Translations under genes and position numbers: made by a program
In this document: piece by piece, positions 51,854-63,466 of the stretch
Layout of the letters: each line of letters begins with the position of its first letter
Numbering within the stretch: position 1 is the first letter of the stretch
DNA from: Bugula neritina
Lineage: Eukaryota > Bryozoa > Gymnolaemata > Cheilostomatida > Bugulidae
DNA: 64,000 nt
NCBI GenBank assembly: GCA_964035545.1
Contig: OZ037770.1
Coordinates: forward strand, 13,594,642-13,658,641
Reading direction: 5' to 3'
The notes under the pieces: generated by a model
Databases searched by the model: none
What the model was told of the DNA's origin: nothing
What the model saw: the letters and a program-made list of their open reading frames with translations, nothing else

Positions 51854-52755
51854 ATTTGGTTCTATCAGCATGATGAACCAAGTCTCAGGAAAAAAGTCTG
51901 GCCTTAGTTTCAGAGAGAACATAGACTCGGTTCCAAGAAGAAATAAAAATTACTGCGGATATAAAAGACAAGTCGGTTTCAGTATATGACGACAATTATT
52001 CCTATTAAAATATTATACAATAGTTAAAAACTATTGAACATATAGACTGCGCTGCTAGTTTGTAATATTACTGTTCAGTATTCATAGATATATATACACG
52101 CAGACAGTGGCGTTATATTATATGCCAGTTGCTCTGTTTTAGTATAAAATGTGCCATAGTTGTGTTCTCTTTCACACTGCCTGTATACTAAGTACACTGA
52201 AATATTCAGGGTATTTTGTTATAGAATATGTCAATACAATATTTATGCTAGTTTCATCTTTTTATTTGGCGGCTTTAGCTGGTTTTATCTTATCTCAAGG
52301 GATATTTCAAGTCGGGTAGATGTGTATTTTCAAATTATTGACATCCATTTTAGTATAATTTTGCAAATAATTTTTGTACATACAAAAAACATTTTATGCT
52401 TTGCTACTCATGCTGAATGGACATATACACCATCAAAAACTTTTTATCCTTATATTTTATAACATGCTGCATTGTTTATGTCAAATTACTGTTCATCAAA
52501 ATTATGTCAATAAAGTTGGTAGTCAGTTTTATTGTCTGTAATCACAGTGTAAGGTTACAGCTGTTGCCTTTTTTCTTATCAAAAAGTAACAAAATAATAA
52601 ATTAAGCAGACACCTCTAAGAAATAATGTCTCCAAATACTGTGAGGCATATTTAATGTAATATAAAAACAAGCACCTGTTGCTAAGTTTCATGGAAAAGT
52701 ACACATGTAAATACCTGAGAATAGAGGTCATTGGGTAAGACAAGAAGTCATTCTC
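51854..52755. promoter_or_regulatory. Shared 3' region of convergent RXR and P450 genes with interleaved poly(A) signals
   Basis: RXR 3' UTR on plus: candidate AATAAA at 52509-52514 (an earlier one near 51941). P450 3' UTR on minus: candidate AATAAA at 52533-52528. The two hexamers lie 14 bases apart on opposite strands, so the mature 3' ends probably overlap. Plus-strand frames at 52160-52605 lie in the UTR and look non-coding. Confidence 0.6.
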
Positions 52756-55700
52756 TCATGAATCTGTTAAGGTGCGCACTGAAACTCGGCAATTGAGTTC
52801 ATTCATTGGCTTGCATGTGAGCTGCTGGCCAATCAGAAATGACTCAGAGGGATGCAACTCCATACTATAGTGCTGAAAGAACTTGGCCAACAGTAACTTC
52901 ATCTCCATCTGCAAAACATAGCCTCGGCTCTGTGAAACATCGCATTATTAAACATTAAAGTCTTAGTAATTTTAAGTTATTTTTTCCACCACATAATGTG
53001 GACAGACAACTCCTTTTTCTTGTGTTATCAAAGTTTATACATGGGTTATTAAACTATAATCATCAAGACATGATGTTACAATAACAGTTTATATAAACTG
53101 AATCTGTTGCGATTATTGCTTTTATTTTATACACTAACTGTGCATTGCTTATTAAGAGTTATCCTCCCATTATGTGATGTACTTTTCATGAATAGTTAAA
53201 AGTTATCTTCTTATGTGTTGGATAATAATAGAACAGGAGCATAATAAAAACACATTTGAGCCTGAGAAGCAATAATAAGTAGGTATATTAAATAGCGAGT
53301 ATGGATTGAGTAGCCAACAAATAAGAAATGTTCTCAGACTAGGAAATGCACCAACCTGAGCAAATGTCTGTCCAACACAGTTCCTTGCTCCAAGAGAAAA
53401 GGAGAGAAAGGAATATGAGGGAACTCTGTGTAGTATTAAGAGAAAAGAATATTGTGTTATCACTTTTATCTACTAGTCCAAGTTTAAGGAGTTGTCAACC
53501 CCTTTGACTGACTGAAATTATGTTTATACACTTTGCGGTATTCTAGTATAAAACTAGACCAATTTTTTGTCTTTCAATATTAGACTAAAAGTATAGCTAG
53601 TTACTACAGAAACTGAATCATCTAATAATCATTTTTGATTAATTTCTTTACTGCCTGACTGAAACAGAGTCGATTACAAAATGCATGCAGTGTTTGTTGT
53701 AATTAATAAAAAAACTATACAATTATTACTATAAATGATGTATAAAGGCAAAGTAGCATGGTTTATATATTTGATTGAACATTTTAACATATTCTAAGAA
53801 ATATAATAATCATGTATTTAAACAGAAATTTATACCTTTTAGCAGCCTTGGGATCAAACCTATCAGGGTCAAACTTGTCGGGATTCTCAACGTACCGGCC
53901 ATCGTTGTTGGCTCCAGGAATATTTAACTACAGAAAAGAAGAGTATATATAATATACTAGTAACCCTCTGCATGATATGAAACTGTGATATATGAATCTA
54001 ACAAGAAGCCAACAATAATATAGGTTAAACTTGGACAGCCAGTAACTTATAATTAAATAGCCAATAAGCTAAACCTAAACTAAATGGGTCAAAAGATTGG
54101 AATTGAATAGCCAATAGGCTACATTGTATGTCAGTACAATTAGCTTACAATTATGTTGCTATTGGCAGGGATTTTCCAACCATCAAGCTCAGTTTCCCTG
54201 GTATTACATCGCAGTGCTCCCGGCACCACAGAGTATTTCCTCAACGATTCTTTGATCAGAAGTGATGTGAAAGAGAGCTTCGTGATGTCATCATAAGTTA
54301 TGAAAGGTCTTTGACCAACGACTTCGTCAACTTCCGCCAGCAATCTGTGAATTGAACCACTAAATGTAGATGCATAGTAATTTAAAATGCAATGCAGGCT
54401 CGAAAGTGTTGAATTGAATAATTACAATTAAGAGTTGTTTTACTTTAAAATAACTCAGAGATGAAATATTTTTAGAGTTGTCCCATGTTGGAACTTTTTG
54501 CAGCTCATAGAACTAAAAATATTGAAATTAATAATCACAAAAACATCACATTACCCCATGTCATATCACATCATATCGATCTATATTATAGCATAGGTGT
54601 GCATTATACAAACATCGATCCTGACCAATGAGATGAGCTATTACATGAGTGACTGTTCACTTTCTCGGCTAACTTCTACACATCTGAATGAATTTGCACT
54701 TGAAACAGCACAGAAATTAAATTTTGCTACTTCAGCTGACCAAAAGAAATTTTGCTTTGCTTCGAAACACAAGCAATTTGAATTTCTTGATAATTGGATG
54801 CACTTGCTCTGAACAAAACATCATAATGTGGTTGGAGGCTGAATGCCGGTACTTGCTATATTTTAATGAGACAGTAAAAATAATAAGAGAGTTGCAAAGT
54901 AAGTAATAAGTGACAGATTTATTAATTATATTCACTTTGTAAAATTTTTTCATATTTTCAGCTTGTGTTCTTGTCAATAATTTTATCCAATGATCTCTTA
55001 AAGAGGTTTTTGACTACAAGTTGAAAATAATTTGCCAGGACTTCATAGGAGGTACTAATGACTTGCCTCAAAATGTGGAGCACCTGCACTAATTGTTTAG
55101 GAGAAAAGGTCAATAACGTCTGCATTACACAAATCTATTCATGTTTTGAGGCTTAGTTTCATATTATTTGTATTACATTATGTTTTGTTATTATAAAAAA
55201 CAGCATTTAAACGTAAAGCACACTACCTTTATAAAACATAGACTGTCAAGTGCATGAAAACTCCCAAAGCTGTTCACTAGACATTTTAATTTTTTTATTG
55301 TTGAGATTTTAAGACATGGCCTTAGAGTAAAAACAAATGACGCTAACCTTTGCAGCAAATCAGGTCTACGCCCCAACTCCATGAAGATAAAGGCCATGCA
55401 ATTAGCTGATGTTTCCATTCCGGCCAAAATCATAGTGACAAAATCATCAACTATAGTCTGGAAATCATATGCTGAAACAGACACAACACATAGGTGTACA
55501 GAGATTCTCCTTGTGCTGTGAAAGGCAAACAACACATCACTAGAATAGCTCTGATGAAATACTACGGTATATAAGACAGTTGCTATAAAACAACAGCTAT
55601 AACTACTCATGTCCTGCAATATTCTTTTAATATTTTAAACCCATGCAAAATTTATTCTACCAATCACAAGTCAGCACACATCAACAATCCCAACCAATTT

Positions 55701-58700
55701 CTATGACTATACTGATAATGGGGCAGCATTAACTTGATTCAACAAAACACATAACCAAAACACATAAAATTGCAGCTTAAATTTATTAATTTCAAATTAA
55801 TAACTGATTATATACAAAGGAGGGTCATTTCAACTAATATTATATAGCCTAACGAAAACAGGTTACTGAATAGAATGCTACTTTCGATGTTATTGCAATA
55901 CCAGCAAGCATTGGATATTAGTCAAGGCATGCCTGTACACTTACTGTGTAACAATGAATTTACAGACATTTTCTGCATATGGATTTTCTGTTTTTGCAAA
56001 ATACAGCTCGTGTGCGTGCAAATAAGTGGGTGTAAAGTGACATCATAGTCTTTTAAAAGTACAGCTTCATTTATACATTTATTCACATATATCTGAATAT
56101 AGCTACCATTTACAGACTGTTTGAGGGTTGTATGCTCAAACAATTTTGTTTAGAACTACATAAACTTTGTGTCCTGAATTAATTTGAAATTTCTGATCAC
56201 CTGCTGATGGCATTTATGCCAGGCTCTAAAGTTTGTGAAATTATGCAGCCAATATTAATTATAACTGACTTTCATTGCTATACTTAGCTGCTGCAACACA
56301 CATCCTAATCAACTCAAACTACAGTTATATATACAATTAAAACAGTTTGAACGTCACAAATAAAAACAGACAGTCCTCATTTTCAAACTGTTGCTAGCCA
56401 AGCAGATGTCACCATAGCCATTAGTGAGGAGTTGTAACACTAAAAACCTTCAGGAATACTTACATCTGCACATTCATTCTCATATTCAACTTGGTTTACA
56501 CATGAAGAAAATAATTATGAAACACATTTCTTATGCTAATTACTTTCCGAAGTCACCAATGCACTGAGCAAATCGTCTGACACATCTTCTTTGTTTAGAA
56601 GAGCTGCCTGTCTTTTTAAAATTATATCTTCACCAATCTGCCGAAAAGATTTCATCAGTCCTCGTATCTCCTCACGATATTTGTAATAATATGGACTGTA
56701 CTAGAGAATAATATAGCAACAAGTGAGGAGAAAACACAAACATAATATTTATATTGACTGTATGGGTTTGTGCCCAGTCTAGAGCAAAGGGTGCATGTAA
56801 TTGCAATGAAATTTGATTTTCAGAAAAATAACATTTATGGTATTATGAAATATATACAACTTTAGCAAGATGTGCTGTTACAGTTACAAAACCATGCTCG
56901 GAAAGTCATTATTATTTAGAAGTATGATAAATAATTTAAAAGTTCCTCTTAAAAATTATATTTTGAAAATTTACAATCTATAGCTATACGGTATAAAACT
57001 TATAGCTATAGTATGTAACTTATAAACTTATAGCTATAGTATATGTAAAACAGAAAAACATGCACTTAAAGAAATGTGTTATGACTCTAACCTCCATTAG
57101 TGGAATCTGTTTTTTCTGAATTGCCTCAAATGATTTTGTGACAAAGTCAATTGCTTGGTTGTGAAATTCAGTGTGCAAATCGTTTGTATCTATAGAGAAC
57201 ATTACCTAAAAATATGACATGTGCATACGTGTTTGGTGTGTATGTGTAGGTGGTGTGTTTATGTGTATGTGTGTGAGTGTGAGTGTGTGTGTAAAAACTT
57301 TACACACAATAACATGCTCATAATACCAACATTAACTATCAGTTTGTCTCATGTGCTAACAAGTTATTTTCCCACCTTTCGCCAAGTTTTAACGAAAGGC
57401 AGATGGAAACTCAGGTCTAGTCTGATTTAGCTGCTTTGAAATATTCCACCTACCTTCATAATCACATCCAGGGTGGTGTGGTGTAACAAGGGAGACAACT
57501 TAAAATATTCTCCTGACTCAACATGGTGCTGTAGCCCAGCTATAAATTTATCTCCAGAAAAATTAAAGGATTCAATCGCTAATTTAAGTTGTTTCCTGTG
57601 AAAGAATGGATCCACAACTTTCCTCCGCAAATACCAGCCATCATGGTCTATAGCTGTGACCAGGCCATCTCCAAGCAGCCTTGAAAGACATAGTTCCAAC
57701 ACAAATTACATCATTTGTAGTTAAAACAGCTAGAAGCATAGAAGCAGCAATTTAAAAAAAAAGTTTAATGTTTTCTGCGACAGCACAGATGCCTATGTGT
57801 TGCGATTAATTTGATGAAGGGTGAATGGATGGAGGACACAACTCAACCTTTTGTCTAATGCCAACAGTTTATATTTTTCACAAAACTCAAACTCAAACTG
57901 TAACAATTATTTAGACAATAAAGTTTAAGTTGCCTGCATCTTTAACAAGAGGAAAATTGAGCTGTACTGCCTCATTAAACAAAAGCTACCAGTAAAAAGC
58001 TATTGCAAAAGCTTTCACAAAAAGCTTTCATAAAACAATACTTTTCTTAAAACTAGAACAAAAAGCTCCTGCAACATTTAGTTCCTTAATAATTTTCATT
58101 TTCATACAGTAATAATGTGATGGAGTGGCAGTCTATAGTCATTCCGTATAAAATTTTCAAAGTTGGATTAAAATTTGCAAAATCAATTCTAGTAGAAATA
58201 ATTATTCATTTGTCTACTAGCCTTGCAATGGTTCATATTAAAATTACTCTGTTGCTCTACTAAAAGTTCAACACATTTATATACCTGATTACTCAACTTC
58301 CTTATAATATACTTCATAGCAGATTCATATGGACAGTCTAAATACACAGCAAATACAAGTTTGAGTGATATCACTAAAATTTCCAATTACTACCGTAGTT
58401 CCTAACCTCTGTCCAAAAAGAGTTCGTGCGTCAAAGAATTCACTCTTGAGAAAGAGTTGTGGGTCACTATCTACCAGAACTGTCTTGAGCATACTTTGTC
58501 CTTTGATGATTATAAGTGGTCTGTGAAGAATGAAAAGTAGGTACAAGTCACCATATTCATAGGACCTACAATAAGCATTACAAAATAGGTCATCATATTG
58601 ATATATTCGTATGACCTATATAAAATAGGTCACTATATTTATATATTCGTATGACCTATATAAAATAGGTCACTATATTTATATATTCGTATGACCTATA

Positions 58701-60461
58701 TAAAATAGGTCATCATATTTATGAGAAACAAAGTACAAGCAAGCTGCTAGCACAATGTTTCACCAGATCATAAATATAGCCTACTAATAATACTGCTGAA
58801 AAAGTGGAAAACGAAAACACAAAAAGTGGGCTCACTAAATATGAAAAGCCAATTAAATTGATTTTGCAAACTCTTTCTGCATTGGCATTTCAACCACATA
58901 AAATTTGTACAAAATAGCTCAGCTTCAGCTTCTTTAGTTGTCAGTATGGAAAATCTGCTTCATGTTTATTAATTGACAGGTTGAATTGGTTTGTAAAAAT
59001 ACAATGTGTGCACTTTTGGCCCTATCTGCATGTGAGACAGCTCAGTTGACTTTTAGCAAAACTTAAAGCTAAAAATTTGATTGTCTTTCAACAACTAGAA
59101 GTGCATAGATAGACAACATTTCTCATTGTAGCCAGTTTACTAGTTGCTAGCAGTTGATGTTCAGATAACTTATCTTATGAGTTAATGCAAACACACCTTC
59201 GGCCAGGTAGCAAGGTCAGCTATGTGTTAGACTGTTAGAGTAAGATAACAGCGTGTGTGTCTAGCTTTCCACAGTCACTAGGTGCTGCTAGTGACTGTGG
59301 ACAGCGTACCCCCTCCCCAACCTTAACCACTGTATATACCAGATAATCACAACTAAGTTCTATACATAAAATAAAATACTATATCAATTTTTGAAACTGC
59401 TACAGATAGAAAGAAACAATATATTTTAAAGAAATGTATTAAAAGACGCTGTTGGTATTTCAGAGTGATTGAAAATATGGCAGATTTATGTTTTTCACTA
59501 TTGTCTTTACTCTTATTATTATCATATATAATTAGTATATCAAATTATCATTATTATTAATGCAGTGCAGAACACATGGTATGTATACATTATATTAAAT
59601 TTGAATGTTAATTAATTTCAAGTTGAATTTTGAAAAATGCCATAAAACTTTACTTGCAGAGTACAGAATAAAAATCCTTTCAGAGTTTCAATAAACTTAC
59701 CATTCAGTCCATTTTTGAAAAGCCAAAGGTTTAACCTTTGCGTGACCTTCAGACAATTCTAAACAATCTCGGGGGTGGCGTGTGCTGCGGAAAATTTCGG
59801 GGGCATTCCCTAAAAAGAAACTAACGCCAAACCATACATTATTGTAGTCTTACTTCACGTTTCTTATATAAATCAGATCAAACTGAATGGAGAAAGATTG
59901 TCAGTATTGCATACAGAACAAAAGTGAAACAAGTGTTGAGGTGTGGGTGAGTGGAGAGGGATTGTCAGTGTTGCAGACAGGCCAAAGGTCAAACATGTAT
60001 ATATGAGGTTGGTGTATAAACAGGTATTGGAGCGGGGTGTATATAAACAGGTATTGGGGGTGTTTAAACAGGCATTGGAGGGGGGGTGTATAAACAGGTA
60101 TCGGGTGATGTATAAACAGGTAATGGAGAGGGGGGAGGGGTAGGGTGTATATGAATAGACTTATGTGGTTGTCTTATATTAAACCTATTTGCAAAACCAG
60201 ACAACAGATGATAAACTTTCAATAAGAATTCTGTATCTTATTTTATTAAAAAAATTCTTGTACCATAAAGTGGAGATTTGATGAGGGATAAAACTGAATG
60301 TCAAGATAAACCAACCTGGTTCTTTTTGGACCAGGCAGATGGTCATACTTGGCATGCAAGTAAGCCAAAAAGATGATGTAATAACCAGCTGTGCATAATA
60401 TTAGGGTCAAGGCTAAAATTCCAACTGTAGATATCAAGTCATAGAAGTCCATGATTGCCAT
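52756..60461 (-). CDS. CYP46A1: Cytochrome P450, CYP46A-like (sterol 24-hydroxylase family)
   Basis: Eleven exons: 60461-60316, 59820-59701, 58565-58407, 57679-57454, 57205-57092, 56700-56544, 55471-55348, 54344-54149, 53927-53836, 53425-53356, 52908-52756; 518 residues in one frame. A microsomal haem-thiolate monooxygenase: N-terminal membrane anchor (about 10-35), proline-rich hinge HLPGPKR, I-helix AGMETSAN (324-331), ExxR as KESLR (381-384), FDPDRFDP, and haem loop FSLGARNCVG with Cys461. Typical CYP46 features are HEYxPGP-type spacing, EVDEVVGQRPFITYDDITKL and the C-terminal TCKPMNELNCRV. CYP46A1 hydroxylates cholesterol at C-24 in vertebrates; the invertebrate substrate is unknown. Exon 3 must start at 58565 (WSYEYGDLYLLF); a later AG at 58527-58526 would create a stop. 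Two Met codons at the start; the first is chosen. Confidence 0.88.
57780..58077 (+). repeat. Dispersed repeat, copy B
   Basis: Second copy of the repeat described at 49195-49684, in the same orientation on the window, inside a P450 intron. It ends with AAAAGCTCCTGCAACA, where copy A has AAAAGCCACTGCAACA. Confidence 0.7.
58545..58722 (-). repeat. 40-base tandem repeat made from the P450 exon-3 acceptor
   Basis: On plus, GTCACCATATTCATAGGACC (the start of exon 3 plus its acceptor) is followed by three to four units of the type GTCACTATATTTATATATTC GTATGACCTATATAAAATAG. The first unit differs mainly by a 9-base gap. So the array begins inside the exon and runs upstream through the acceptor. Confidence 0.75.
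59268..59301. repeat. Perfect 14-base-arm hairpin
   Basis: TCCACAGTCACTAG (59268-59281), a six-base loop GTGCTG, then the exact reverse complement (59288-59301). In the intron between P450 exons 2 and 3. Function unknown. Confidence 0.8.
60005..60150. repeat. AACAGGTATTGG-type minisatellite
   Basis: About five irregular units of 20-30 bases with TATAAACAGGTATTGG and GGGGTG, in the first P450 intron. Contains repeated CAGGTA motifs. Confidence 0.75.
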
Positions 60462-60654
60462 CTACAGAAAAAATTTAATAATAAATTATTTTTGATTAAA
60501 AATAATTATCCTTATACACAATGCTACCCGATAAAATTAAAATGCTAACACCTAGTTTTTAGTGGTTAATTATTTAATATCAAGATTTATTTTCTTTTAA
60601 ATCAAAATGACCAATTTTCAAATTTTAGAATTAAACTTGGGATGAAGAAGAATA

Positions 60655-61900
60655 GCTTCTTTACATCTTGATCTTGATTGGGTTAAGTTCCAAGATCTCT
60701 CGGAGAGAGTAATTGTTGGACCCTCGGATCTATCCAGGCTCAAAAATCCGCTACTATCTCCCCCGTATGGAGCTCCCGGACAGTGCGCAACAGGAAACCC
60801 TGCAGGTACAGACTCGAATCGCAGGCTATAGCATTGTAGGTGTTAATACGGGTATTCATGTTATGAGTTGAGGATTTCATAGATTTAAGTGTGTTATTTA
60901 AGGTTGGAAATAAATCATCATTAGCAGTAATATGACACAACAAAGAAATTCTCTGTGACTGTCTGCGCTTTCTTAATGTTTCTAGGCCTAGGTCAAATTT
61001 GGCATCTGTTACCGATACTTCTCTACCCTTAAAATTTTTAATAAACCGTACAGCCCTATTTTGAGTAACTTTTAATTTTGTTATTAGATGTTTATTGCAT
61101 GGGTCCCATACTTCAGCAGCATATTCCAGGAGAGGTCTACAAAGAGTTTTATATGCAAGAATTTTAACATTCTCTGGGGCATTTCCTAGTGTGAGCTTGA
61201 TTAAACCTAATACTCTGTATGCCTTTGATATGACATTTTCGACATGCTTATTCCATTTCAAATCTGCTGATAGCAATATTCCAAGGTATTTTACAACTCT
61301 AACTCTATTCAGGGGATCTTCTCCTAATTTATAAATGAAGACATTTTCCATATTTTCTGTTTTCTTACCAAAGGTGATGACATTACTTTTCTTTGAGTTA
61401 AACTTCATATTGTTTTCTTTTACCCACCTATAAAGTCTAGAAAGATCTCCCTGTAGTTTATGATGATCATTTGGATCAGTAATGGGCAGATAAACAAGGG
61501 TGTCCTCAGCAAAAAGCCTGATTGTACTATGTGTAACACAGTTTACAATGTCATTAATAAACAAAACGAATAATGTTGGACCCAGCACACTTCCTTGCGG
61601 AACCCCGGAAGTCACTGGTGCTAAGTCCGAAGATACCTCGTCAATGACCACTCGTTGTGAGCGTCCAGTTAAGAATGATAAAACCCATCGGATAATACAG
61701 GGATTTATTTTTAACAATATAAATTTATTTACAAGGATATGATGATCAATTACATCAAAGGCTTTAGAAAAATCCAGCACAACTGTATCTACAAAATGCC
61801 CTTTATCTATATGCCTTAATAAATCGTGGTTGACAGTAGCAAGCTGAGTAACACATGAAAAGTTGCGGTGAAAAACATGTTCCAAACTTATGATTAAGTA
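60655..61900 (-). mobile_element. 5'-truncated non-LTR retrotransposon (LINE)
   Basis: Contains the reverse transcriptase frame 61885-60740 and a short 3' tail ending near ATCAAGATCAAGATG. The endonuclease domain and first RT motifs expected upstream in gene sense are missing, as in a typical incomplete LINE insertion. It lies just upstream of the P450 gene in the same orientation. Confidence 0.75.
60740..61885 (-). CDS. Non-LTR reverse transcriptase fragment (jockey/CR1-like)
   Basis: An open frame of 381 codons. It has RT motif A with VVLDFSKAFDVIDH, motif B SGVPQGSVLGP, then FINDI, motif C as FAEDTLVY, and a thumb region with VKYLGILLSADLKWNKHV and the AYKTLCRPLLEYAAEVWDP segment typical of jockey-type ORF2. 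The usual motif C is FADD; here the first catalytic Asp is Glu, so the enzyme is probably inactive. Full ORF2 proteins are about 900-1,000 residues, so the endonuclease and finger domains are lost. The intact frame suggests a fairly recent insertion. The start Met is only the first in frame, not a true initiator. Confidence 0.85.
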   Translation of the reverse strand: MEHVFHRNFSCVTQLATVNHDLLRHIDKGHFVDTVVLDFSKAFDVIDHHILVNKFILLKINPCIIRWVLSFLTGRSQRVVIDEVSSDLAPVTSGVPQGSVLGPTLFVLFINDIVNCVTHSTIRLFAEDTLVYLPITDPNDHHKLQGDLSRLYRWVKENNMKFNSKKSNVITFGKKTENMENVFIYKLGEDPLNRVRVVKYLGILLSADLKWNKHVENVISKAYRVLGLIKLTLGNAPENVKILAYKTLCRPLLEYAAEVWDPCNKHLITKLKVTQNRAVRFIKNFKGREVSVTDAKFDLGLETLRKRRQSQRISLLCHITANDDLFPTLNNTLKSMKSSTHNMNTRINTYNAIACDSSLYLQGFLLRTVRELHTGEIVADF

Positions 61901-63466
61901 ATGAACTAGACAGCAAAATTTTAATTAGATTAGTGAAGCAAACCCTGCTGAAACTGCTACAGGCCAATATGCAATCTTGGAACTTTAATTGAATATAATT
62001 AATAAAATTTACGAGCTATTCGATCTACTAATCTAACTCTAAGTGAGTAACTTGCACACACAAACTTGGATTTTGAAAATATACAATTCAAGAATAAAAT
62101 ATATATTACCTTGACAGACAAAATGAGTAACTGTCAAGTAAATTAACTAATAGGTAACTTACTAATATTGTGTTAATGCTAATGGTTACTAGTTCAGCAA
62201 TGAGTAGTTTTAATGTTATTAAAATAACTTCAAGAATCAACTAATCTATTGCAGTTAGTCATGATTTACTAATCTATTTGATAGTGATTATATAAATTAC
62301 TTCGATTTTAATTGCCACTTAAAAACGAATAAGGAATACCCCTAGAATAAAATACTTAGATGTATTACCGAAACAATCTGAACTAGCTTATCATCACCAT
62401 GGCACTTTAACAAGGTTTCGTGCTGCAGTTCACATACAAGTCTGCAAAATTGTCGTCTGATAAAACACGTGCTTTTAAAATGTGTTTTCCAGCAAGAATA
62501 GTTCAAGTTGATATAAACTTACGGGTCGCTCACGACGACGGACCTTGTTTTGCCTAAACAAAGATCTGCGTGCTATAACTTAGTTGGTTACATATTCACC
62601 CAATAAAGGATTTAGAGGACCAAATATTTGTTGTTATTGGTTGCATGATAAGCGTGCCTGATTGGCTATTACTGTGAGGAAGTACCGTCCTTGACATTTG
62701 TCAATGGAGTAATGCAACGTATCATGATCATTATAATTCTCATAATCATGATCGTGATATTCCCAGAGTAAACACTAATTAGTGATTATTTGCATTAAAA
62801 ATCACTACAATCATATTCCTTAATAATAATGTATAGTTTGTCAACATAACTTCTTTTTTACCACGATTGCATACCTATATTAATATTGGGGTGTTACTTT
62901 TTAATACTGATAGTGATAGTGAATGTGATAGTAAATTTAAATCAATAAAATTATAAATGTAATACTTAGGCCTATAGTGTTAGTGCTGCATTTTATAATT
63001 ATTTTAAATTTATACTTGTAGTTGTTCAACAAGTATAAAATAAAAATGTATCATTATTAATAATAATAATAATTGAGTATTAAGAAGTGTTACTGTTATC
63101 ATCATGTTGATAATCATAATGATTTATCATAACGTTACGGAGTAATTTTCACTTGAGTTTGAGTTTGTTACGCAAGTTGATGTTAGTCATGTCTTAAAAC
63201 TAATAGTTTACAGCTCTTATATTTAGTCACTTATCATCTAAAGCTAACTATTTTAAAATGTTTTTCAATATAATAATGTGTTAACAATGCTCCTTAAACT
63301 GTCTGTTCTTTACAAGCCAATATGATTAGTTTTGTAGGTAAAAGCGTCACACTCATCATGTAATATACACAGAGTTGAGTATGCAATGTTCTTGTATATC
63401 ATGTTATGATTTAATCATTGTTTTATTAAATAGTCAGTGTGAATTACTTGCCTATGCTCGCACACA
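61901..63466. other. Intergenic interval upstream of the SLC33A1-like gene
   Basis: AT-rich, with short direct and inverted repeats (ATCATGATCATTATAATTCT region near 62725-62760, TAATAATAATAAT near 63058). It should contain the SLC33A1-like promoter and any upstream P450 promoter elements displaced by the LINE. No supported coding exon. Confidence 0.5.

Noticed and set aside
52160-52605. Two plus-strand frames of 62-100 codons
   Set aside because: They lie in the RXR 3' UTR and contain hydrophobic low-complexity sequence without homology I can name.
58527-58546. Alternative P450 exon-3 acceptor after TTCTTCACAG
   Set aside because: Joining exon 2 to it creates TGA at the junction and loses the YGDLYLLF segment expected in the family; the acceptor giving exon start 58565 keeps frame.
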